Shown here in pieces: positions 8,770 to 13,458 of a stretch of DNA of 13,458 bases. The stretch covers positions 1 through 13,458 of the forward strand of contig JASHUC010000406.1 in assembly GCA_030040235.1 (NCBI GenBank), given 5' to 3'. The DNA comes from Gammaproteobacteria bacterium (lineage in GTDB: Bacteria > Pseudomonadota > Gammaproteobacteria > Steroidobacterales > Steroidobacteraceae). The translations under genes and the position numbers were made by a program. The notes below the pieces were generated by a model. That model worked only from the letters and a program-made list of their open reading frames with translations. It had not been told where the DNA came from and searched no databases. How positions within the stretch are numbered: the first letter of the stretch is position 1; every line of letters begins with the position of its first letter.

Positions 8770-10380
8770 CTACATGCGGAATATGCCGTAGCGATCGGTC
8801 TCGGGCTCGGGGCCCGCAATGGCCAGGTGCAGGGCGAGCCCGAGCACACGCCGCGAATCGAGCGGATCGATCACGCCATCGTCCCACAGGCGTGCGGTCG
8901 CGTAGTACGGGTGACCCTGTGTCTCGTACTGTGCCCGGATCTCCTCCATGAACGCCTGCTGCTCGCTCTCGGGCCAAGCCTTCCCACGAGCCTGCGCGGC
9001 ATCGCGGCGCACCGTCGCGAGCACCTGCGCGGCCTGCTCTCCGCCCATCACCGAGATGCGCGAGTTGGGCCAGCTCCAGAGAAAGCGCGCCCCGTAGGCG
9101 CGCCCGCACATCGCGTAGTTGCCGGCGCCGAAGGAGCCGCCGATGATCAGGGTGAGCTTCGGCACGGTCGCGCAGGCGACGGCCGTGACCATCTTCGCGC
9201 CGTCCTTGGCGATGCCGGCGCGCTCGTAGCGCTCGCCCACCATGAAGCCGGTGATGTTCTGCAGAAACAGCAGCGGCACCCGGCGGCGGCTCGCAAGCTC
9301 GATGAAATGGGTGCCCTTCAGGGCGGATTCGGAAAACAGGATGCCGTTGTTCGCCAGGATCCCGACGGGACAGCCCCAGATGCGGGCGAATCCACACACC
9401 AGCGTGGTGCCGTACTCGGCCTTGAACTCATGGAACTCGGACTCGTCGACCAGCCGGCCGATGATCTCGCGGACCTCGAAGGGCTGGCGCGCATCCTCGG
9501 GCACGATGCCATAGAGCTCCGCGGGATCGAGCTCGGGGTCGCGCGGCTCGGCACACTCGAGCCACGGCGCCCCGGGAGCGGGTAGCCGTGCGATGGCCGA
9601 GCGGGCGATCGCGAGCGCATGCGTGTCGTTCTCGGCGAGATGGTCCGCCACGCCCGAGATCCGCGCGTGCACCTCGCCTCCACCGAGCCGCTCCGCATCG
9701 ACCTGCTCGCCGGTTGCGGCCTTCACGAGCGGTGGACCGCCCAAGAAGATCGTGCCCTGGTTGCGCACGATGATCGTCTCATCGGACATGGCGGGGACGT
9801 AGGCGCCGCCTGCGGTGCAGCTGCCCATCACCACGGCGATCTGCGCGATGCCGCGCGCCGACATCTGCGCCTGGTTGTAGAAGATGCGGCCGAAGTGGTC
9901 CCGGTCCGGAAACACCTCATCCTGAAGGGGCAGGAAGGCGCCGCCCGAATCGACGAGGTAGACGCAGGGCAGGGCGTGCTCGAGGGCGATCTGCTGGGCA
10001 CGCAGGTGTTTCTTCACCGTGATCGGGAAGTAGGTGCCTCCCTTGACGGTCGCGTCGTTTGCGATGACGAGCACCTCGCGCGAGTGGACGCAGCCGATGC
10101 CGGTGATGAGCCCGGCACCGGGGGCCTCGCCCGCGTAAAGGCCGTGCGCGGCGAGCGGGGAGAGCTCGAGGAACGGGGCGCCCGGGTCGAGGAGCGTTCG
10201 AATGCGCTCACGCGGCAGGAGCTTGCCCCGACCCGTGTGGCGGCGCCGCGCTTCCTCTCCGCCCCCGAGACTCGCATGCTCGGCCTGCGCTCGCAAATCG
10301 GCGGCGAGCGAGCTCATGTGCGCGCAGTTCGCGCGGTAGCGTTCGTCCGAGGTGTCGAGCTGAGTTTGAATGCGCGGCAT
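8770..10380 (-). CDS. mccB: Methylcrotonyl-CoA carboxylase carboxyltransferase (beta) subunit
   Basis: This 536-residue subunit transfers the carboxyl group from carboxybiotin to 3-methylcrotonyl-CoA, giving 3-methylglutaconyl-CoA in leucine and isovalerate breakdown. It has the two crotonase-like halves of acyl-CoA carboxyltransferases. The N half carries 'LLPRERI' (54-60), '[18 protein letters not shown]' (107-124), '[15 protein letters not shown]' and the oxyanion-hole segment '[13 protein letters not shown]' (186-198). The C half carries '[12 protein letters not shown]' and '[16 protein letters not shown]' (from 414), and the protein ends in 'YGIFRM'. These and the overall length match MCC beta (human MCCC2, bacterial LiuB) better than propionyl-CoA or acetyl-CoA carboxylase beta. 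Geranyl-CoA carboxylase is the main alternative. The ATG at 10380 lies 31 bases after the thiolase stop and has no strong Shine-Dalgarno sequence. An upstream TTG at 10431 is unlikely. The biotin-bearing alpha subunit is not in the window. Confidence 0.92.
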   Translation of the reverse strand: MPRIQTQLDTSDERYRANCAHMSSLAADLRAQAEHASLGGGEEARRRHTGRGKLLPRERIRTLLDPGAPFLELSPLAAHGLYAGEAPGAGLITGIGCVHSREVLVIANDATVKGGTYFPITVKKHLRAQQIALEHALPCVYLVDSGGAFLPLQDEVFPDRDHFGRIFYNQAQMSARGIAQIAVVMGSCTAGGAYVPAMSDETIIVRNQGTIFLGGPPLVKAATGEQVDAERLGGGEVHARISGVADHLAENDTHALAIARSAIARLPAPGAPWLECAEPRDPELDPAELYGIVPEDARQPFEVREIIGRLVDESEFHEFKAEYGTTLVCGFARIWGCPVGILANNGILFSESALKGTHFIELASRRRVPLLFLQNITGFMVGERYERAGIAKDGAKMVTAVACATVPKLTLIIGGSFGAGNYAMCGRAYGARFLWSWPNSRISVMGGEQAAQVLATVRRDAAQARGKAWPESEQQAFMEEIRAQYETQGHPYYATARLWDDGVIDPLDSRRVLGLALHLAIAGPEPETDRYGIFRM

Positions 10381-10411
10381 TATCGGTCTGCTCGCGATCG
10401 GGCGTCCGGCC

Positions 10412-11593
10412 TCATGTCGCCTCCACCGCAAGGGCGACCGCCTCGCCGCCCCCGATGCACAGCGAGGCGATGCCGCGCTTGAGTCCTCGCCTCCTCAACG
10501 CATGCACGAGCGTGACGAGGAGCCGCGCACCGGTCGCCCCGATCGGGTGCCCGAGCGCGCAGGCCCCGCCGTTCACGTTCACGCGCGAGGCATCGAGGTC
10601 CAGGTCGCGCATGGCGGCGAGCGTCACCACGGCGAAGGCTTCGTTGATCTCGTACAGATCCACCTCGCGGCTCGCCCAGCCGAGCTTCTCGAGCACTTTG
10701 CGTATCGCACCCGCCGGGGCGGTCGTGAACCAGGCGGGCTCCTGCGCGTGGCTCGCGTATCCGAGGATGCGCGCGAGCGGCCGCAGACCGATGCCTTGGG
10801 CTAGGGACTCACGCATCAGAATCAGCGCTGCGGCACCATCGGATATCGAGGAGGAGCTCGCCGCGGTGACGGTGCCGTCCTTGGCGAATGCCGGCTTGAG
10901 CGAGGGAATCTTGCTCACGTCGCACGTGGAGGGCGTCTCGTCCCGGCGCACGACCGCCTCGCCCTTGCGGCTTTTCACGCTGAGCGGGGTCGTCTCGGCG
11001 TCGAAGGCGCCGGTCTCGACCGCCGTGGCCGCGCGCCGGACCGACTCGGCCGCGAAAGCGTCCTGCTCGGCGCGCGTGAAGCCGTACTTGCGCGCCGTCG
11101 CTTCCGCGAAGTGCCCCATGAGCTCGCCGTCGAACGGGCTCTGCAGGCCGTCGAAGAACATGTGGTCGAGCACCTCGCCGTGTCCCATGCGGTAGCCGCT
11201 GCGCGCCTTCGGCAGGAGGTACGGCGCGTTGCTCATCGATTCGAGGCCGCCTGCGAGCGCAATGCCGACATCGCCGCAACGAATCTGATCGGCGGCCATC
11301 ATCACGGCCTTCAGGCCCGACCCGCACATCTTGTTGATGGTGGTCGCAGGCACCTCCGCCGGGACCCCGGCGCCGAGTGCCGCCTGCCGGGCCGGAGCCT
11401 GACCGAGCCCGGCCGCGAGCACGCAGCCCATGATGACCTCCTCGAGCTCGCGCGGCTCGAGCCCCGAATGCTCGAGCGCGGCACGCACGGCTGCGGTGCC
11501 GAGCTGCGGGGCGCTGAGCGGGGCGAGCGCGCCCTGAAAGGCACCGATCGGTGTGCGCCGCGCCGCAACGATCACCACGGTATCCGACGACAT
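10412..11593 (-). CDS. Acetyl-CoA acetyltransferase (thiolase)
   Basis: This 393-residue thiolase reversibly joins two acetyl-CoA or cleaves acetoacetyl-CoA. The nucleophilic cysteine is in '[11 protein letters not shown]' (Cys90). 'NEAFAV' and '[19 protein letters not shown]' supply the catalytic His349, and '[12 protein letters not shown]' supplies the second cysteine, Cys379. Positions and length match the biosynthetic/degradative acetyl-CoA acetyltransferases such as the Zoogloea enzyme (Cys89, His348, Cys378). The ATG at 11593 has a strong Shine-Dalgarno GGAGGG at 11598-11603, which settles the start. The frame continues upstream only as non-family sequence. It follows the TetR gene by 41 bases and precedes mccB by 31, consistent with one transcript. 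In this context it would clear acetoacetyl-CoA from leucine-type catabolism. Longer-chain 3-ketoacyl-CoA substrates cannot be excluded from sequence, so I give no symbol (atoB and phaA would both fit). Confidence 0.93.
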   Translation of the reverse strand: MSSDTVVIVAARRTPIGAFQGALAPLSAPQLGTAAVRAALEHSGLEPRELEEVIMGCVLAAGLGQAPARQAALGAGVPAEVPATTINKMCGSGLKAVMMAADQIRCGDVGIALAGGLESMSNAPYLLPKARSGYRMGHGEVLDHMFFDGLQSPFDGELMGHFAEATARKYGFTRAEQDAFAAESVRRAATAVETGAFDAETTPLSVKSRKGEAVVRRDETPSTCDVSKIPSLKPAFAKDGTVTAASSSSISDGAAALILMRESLAQGIGLRPLARILGYASHAQEPAWFTTAPAGAIRKVLEKLGWASREVDLYEINEAFAVVTLAAMRDLDLDASRVNVNGGACALGHPIGATGARLLVTLVHALRRRGLKRGIASLCIGGGEAVALAVEAT

Positions 11594-11597
11594 GATT

Positions 11598-11603
11598 CCC
11601 TCC
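11598..11603 (-). promoter_or_regulatory. Strong ribosome binding site of the thiolase gene
   Basis: GGAGGG on the minus strand, ending four bases before the ATG at 11593. It is the best Shine-Dalgarno match among the minus-strand genes of the window. It suggests that the thiolase is translated more strongly than the TetR gene just upstream on the presumed shared message. Confidence 0.7.
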
Positions 11604-11634
11604 GGCTCCACGTGGGCTGTGAAAGGCTTCCGGC

Positions 11635-12285
11635 TCAAGCCGGCTTCAGTCCGCGCTCGAACAGCTCGATGAAGTGCGTGGCGATCTGCGGGGGGCCGAG
11701 CGGCTCGCCGGCGCGATACCAGTGGCCGATCCCGTTGAGCGCCCCGGCGAGCGCGAAAGCGGCCATCTTCGGATCGCAGTCACGGATCGAGCCGTCGCCG
11801 ATACCCTCGCGAATGAGGCGCCGTATGCCCTGATCGATCTCGGACTTCATCATCTTCAAGCGCCGCGCGACGGCCGGTGACAGATCATGGTCCTCCACGC
11901 GCACCATGCACCAGCCGAAGTCCGAGGCCATGACCTCGGCATAGCGCCCCGCGAGCGCGGCGAGCTTGTCGCGCCCCGTGCCCGGTGAGTGGCCGAGCTC
12001 GGCGAGCACCGCGGTGATGCGTCCGATCCCGAGCCGGAAGCACTCGAAGATGATCTGTTCCTTGTTGGTGAGATAGTAGTAGATCGTCGGCTTGGTGACG
12101 TTGAGAAACGAGGCGATATCATCGAGCGTCGTATTGTGAACGCCACGCTCGCGAAACACCCGCGCGGCCGCGAGCAGCACGGCCTCGCGCTTGCTCTCGC
12201 GCTCCCGCGCGCGCTCGCGCACCGGCTTCCAGGGTGACTCGCTCGCCGGCTCGATCTTCGCTTCCCGCCGCCGCACCGTCCGCAC
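11635..12285 (-). CDS. TetR/AcrR-family transcriptional regulator
   Basis: This is a DNA-binding repressor-type protein of about 216 residues. After a basic, arginine-rich leader ('RERARERESKREAVL'), the TetR helix-turn-helix is clear: 'AARVFRERGVHNTTLDDIA' followed by 'FLNVTKPTIYYYLTNKEQI' (roughly residues 40-77). The remainder is a helical ligand-binding domain with no recognisable ligand signature. There is no ATG in this frame near the N terminus. I chose the GTG at 12285, with a second GTG at 12276 nine bases downstream as the alternative. The open frame further upstream runs through the promoter region into the icmF antisense strand and is not coding. The gene is divergent from icmF and heads the minus-strand gene run, so it probably controls icmF and the thiolase-mcc-ETF-QO genes in response to an acyl-CoA. 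That ligand is an inference from context. Confidence 0.88.
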   Translation of the reverse strand: MRTVRRREAKIEPASESPWKPVRERARERESKREAVLLAAARVFRERGVHNTTLDDIASFLNVTKPTIYYYLTNKEQIIFECFRLGIGRITAVLAELGHSPGTGRDKLAALAGRYAEVMASDFGWCMVRVEDHDLSPAVARRLKMMKSEIDQGIRRLIREGIGDGSIRDCDPKMAAFALAGALNGIGHWYRAGEPLGPPQIATHFIELFERGLKPA

Positions 12286-12306
12286 GTTCGTCTCGCTGGG
12301 TCTGCA

Positions 12307-12336
12307 TTGACCGCCGTACCGTACGGCGATTATACT
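12307..12336 (+). promoter_or_regulatory. Candidate sigma70-type promoter for icmF
   Basis: TTGACC at 12307-12312 (five of six matches to the -35 consensus) and TATACT at 12331-12336 (five of six to the -10) are separated by 18 bases on the plus strand. Transcription would begin near 12343, leaving a leader of about 36 bases before the icmF GTG. A perfect palindrome fills most of the spacer, which is a classic arrangement for repression. Confidence 0.65.
12312..12328. promoter_or_regulatory. Candidate TetR operator palindrome
   Basis: CGCCGTAC-C-GTACGGCG is a perfect 8-base inverted repeat with a one-base centre, 17 bases in all. It lies within the 93-base tetR/icmF gap, between the -35 and -10 of the icmF promoter and close to the expected tetR transcription start. 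Size, symmetry and position are typical of TetR-family operators. The assignment to this TetR protein rests on position alone. Confidence 0.7.
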
Positions 12337-12357
12337 CCATAGTATCAATCCTACCAG
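12329..12357 (-). promoter_or_regulatory. Candidate promoter for the tetR gene run
   Basis: On the minus strand a perfect TATAAT -10 occupies 12334-12329. The hexamer 17 bases upstream (CTGGTA, 12357-12352) is a poor -35 with three matches. Transcription would start near 12322, inside the palindrome, giving a leader of about 37 bases before the GTG at 12285. It overlaps the icmF -10, so the two promoters face away from each other and share DNA. Confidence 0.5.
12332..12345. promoter_or_regulatory. Second small inverted repeat over the -10 boxes
   Basis: ATACT-CCAT-AGTAT is a perfect 5-base inverted repeat with a 4-base spacer, immediately next to the larger palindrome. It covers the icmF -10 and overlaps the tetR -10. 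It may be a second regulator site, or only the by-product of two overlapping AT-rich -10 elements. Confidence 0.35.
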
Positions 12358-12369
12358 ATAGTAAAGACC

Positions 12370-12374
12370 GGAGG
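12370..12374 (+). promoter_or_regulatory. Ribosome binding site that sets the icmF start
   Basis: GGAGG lies four bases ahead of the GTG at 12379. No ATG occurs in this frame between the upstream in-frame stop (TAG at 12340) and the conserved domain, so this site decides the start. Confidence 0.65.
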
Positions 12375-12378
12375 CGAG

Positions 12379-13458
12379 GTGGCCGCAAGAACGCAGGGGT
12401 TGAGCGCCCGCCTCGCGGCGGCGCGCGCGCCCGGGCCTGGCCGGCCGCTGCGGTTCGTCACCGCCGCCTCGCTCTTTGACGGGCACGACGCCGCCATCAA
12501 CCTCGTGCGGCGCCTGCTGCAGGCCCATGGTGCCGAGGTCATCCACCTGGGGCACAACCGCAGCGTCGCCGAGATCGTATCCGCCGCGATCCAGGAGGAT
12601 GCCGATGCGGTCGCCGTGAGCTCCTACCAGGGCGGCCACAACGAGTACTTCACCTATCTCGTGGACATGCTGCGCGAGCGCGGCTGCCCCCACATCCGCG
12701 TGATCGTCGGCGGGGGCGGAACGATCGCACCCCACGAGATCGAGGCTCTGGAGCGCTACGGCGTCGAGAAGGTGTACACCCCGGAGGACGGCCGCCGCAT
12801 GGGCCTCAACGGGATGGTGGACGATGTGCTCGCGAGAGTGCGTGCGGCGGGCAAGCCGGCGTACGAAGCAAAGCCGCTCACGGCGAACGATCAGGCGCAT
12901 CTGGCGCGTAGCATCTCGCTGCTCGAGAACGAGCCGGCCGAGCCGGCCTCCCAGCGACGCTCGGGAGCGGGCGCGGCCAAGGGGGTACGGGCGCCGGAGG
13001 ATTCGCAGGCCGCGCGGCTGCGCCGCGCGCTCGCGCAGGAGGCCCCTGCGGTGCCGGTGATCGGCATCACCGGCACGGGCGGGGCGGGCAAGTCGAGCCT
13101 CCTCGATGAGCTGCTGTCGCGATTCATTCGTGCCTTTCCGGGCAGGCGGATCGCGGTCGCGGCCATGGACCCCACGCGCCGCCGCAGCGGCGGAGCTCTG
13201 CTCGGTGACCGCATCCGCATGAACAGCCTCGCCTCGGAGGCGATCTTCATGCGCTCCCTCGGCACGCGACGCCAGTATCTCGCGACCGCGGCCGCGCTTG
13301 CCGAGGTGATCGCCCTGTACAAGGCGGCGCGATTCGATCTGATCATCGTCGAGACGGCGGGCATCGGTCAGTCGGGCACGGAGATCGTCGATCTCGCCGA
13401 TCTCACGCTCTATGTGATGACGGGCGATTACGGCGCGCCGAGTCAACTCGAGAAGATC
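12379..13458 (+). CDS. icmF: Fused isobutyryl-CoA mutase IcmF, N-terminal 360 residues (3' end cut off)
   Basis: IcmF uses adenosylcobalamin to interconvert isobutyryl-CoA and n-butyryl-CoA. Some members also interconvert isovaleryl- and pivalyl-CoA. Its order is B12 domain, MeaB-like GTPase chaperone, then mutase barrel. The visible part starts with a short Ala/Arg-rich leader. The cobalamin-binding domain follows: 'LFDGHDAAINLVRR' with the cobalt-ligating His36 in DGHD (34-37), 'GAEVIHLGHNRSVAEIV', 'AVSSYQGGHNEYF' and 'VGGGGTIAPHEI'. After a linker, the G domain begins with a P-loop 'GTGGAGKS' (232-239), then 'AMDPTRRRSGGALLGDRIRM' and the switch-like 'ETAGIGQSGTEIV'. About two thirds of the roughly 1,090-residue protein lies beyond the right edge. 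The start is a GTG with a good ribosome binding site. The fused order separates it from methylmalonyl-CoA mutase, where the B12 domain is C-terminal, and from stand-alone MeaB. It is transcribed divergently from the TetR gene. Confidence 0.92.
   Translation, partial: MAARTQGLSARLAAARAPGPGRPLRFVTAASLFDGHDAAINLVRRLLQAHGAEVIHLGHNRSVAEIVSAAIQEDADAVAVSSYQGGHNEYFTYLVDMLRERGCPHIRVIVGGGGTIAPHEIEALERYGVEKVYTPEDGRRMGLNGMVDDVLARVRAAGKPAYEAKPLTANDQAHLARSISLLENEPAEPASQRRSGAGAAKGVRAPEDSQAARLRRALAQEAPAVPVIGITGTGGAGKSSLLDELLSRFIRAFPGRRIAVAAMDPTRRRSGGALLGDRIRMNSLASEAIFMRSLGTRRQYLATAAALAEVIALYKAARFDLIIVETAGIGQSGTEIVDLADLTLYVMTGDYGAPSQLEKI
13051..13076. repeat. Perfect 10-bp hairpin within icmF
   Basis: GTGCCGGTGA (13051-13060) and TCACCGGCAC (13067-13076) are exact inverted copies around a 6-base loop. 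They encode the beta strand and first glycine of the G-domain P-loop. The structure should be stable in RNA. It may be a by-product of GC-rich codons or may slow translation at the boundary between the B12 and G domains. Confidence 0.6.

Noticed and set aside
8263..9585. 440-codon plus-strand frame opposite ETF-QO and mccB
   Set aside because: It is an antisense shadow of two conserved genes, without start signals or domain features.
12421..12436. GC-only dinucleotide-rich tract near the icmF start as a regulatory element
   Set aside because: It is short and interrupted, and it encodes the Ala/Arg/Pro leader. It is common in this base composition.
12286..13446. N-terminal extension of the TetR regulator across the intergenic region and opposite icmF
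   Set aside because: It would place the promoters and palindrome inside a gene and overlap the conserved icmF domains. The TetR fold is complete without it.

Overview
The window comes from a GC-rich bacterium, most likely a high-GC gammaproteobacterium. The evidence is an RraB-like RNase E regulator, a ZapE-type ATPase, a 1,613-residue GDH180-class glutamate dehydrogenase and a 2,3-BPG-dependent phosphoglycerate mutase, all with strong G/C third-position codon use. Coding density is very high. The largest gap between genes is 93 bases, so no stretch of 300 bases or more lacks a gene. I see no rRNA, tRNA, CRISPR array, insertion sequence or phage gene.

Layout. At the left edge (2-328, +) is the 3' part of an rraB-like gene, convergent with the rest. 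Seven genes then lie head to tail on the minus strand. In transcription order they are: a TetR-family regulator (12285-11635), acetyl-CoA acetyltransferase (11593-10412), methylcrotonyl-CoA carboxylase carboxyltransferase subunit (10380-8770), ETF-ubiquinone oxidoreductase (8702-7119), zapE (7118-6015), NAD-glutamate dehydrogenase (5947-1106) and gpmA (1091-342). Gaps run from 0 to about 70 bases. Divergent from the TetR gene, on the plus strand, is the 5' third of icmF (12379 to the right edge), a fused coenzyme B12-dependent isobutyryl-CoA mutase with its MeaB-like G domain.

How the genes fit together (inference from family functions). IcmF interconverts branched and linear acyl-CoAs (isobutyryl/butyryl, and in some members isovaleryl/pivalyl). 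MCC carboxylates 3-methylcrotonyl-CoA in the leucine/isovalerate route. The thiolase handles acetoacetyl-CoA from that route. ETF-QO passes acyl-CoA dehydrogenase electrons to quinone. Glutamate dehydrogenase recycles the glutamate made when branched-chain amino acids are transaminated. The set looks like part of a branched-chain acyl-CoA and amino-acid catabolic locus, with zapE and gpmA as housekeeping passengers. The MCC biotin subunit, isovaleryl-CoA dehydrogenase, methylglutaconyl-CoA hydratase and HMG-CoA lyase are not in the window.

The most informative non-coding region is the 93-bp tetR/icmF gap. It holds face-to-face promoter-like elements and a perfect 8-1-8 palindrome placed exactly between the -35 and -10 of the icmF promoter, a strong candidate operator for the TetR protein. 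All gene families here are known. I did not find a clearly new system, and the interest lies in the regulation and the gene combination.
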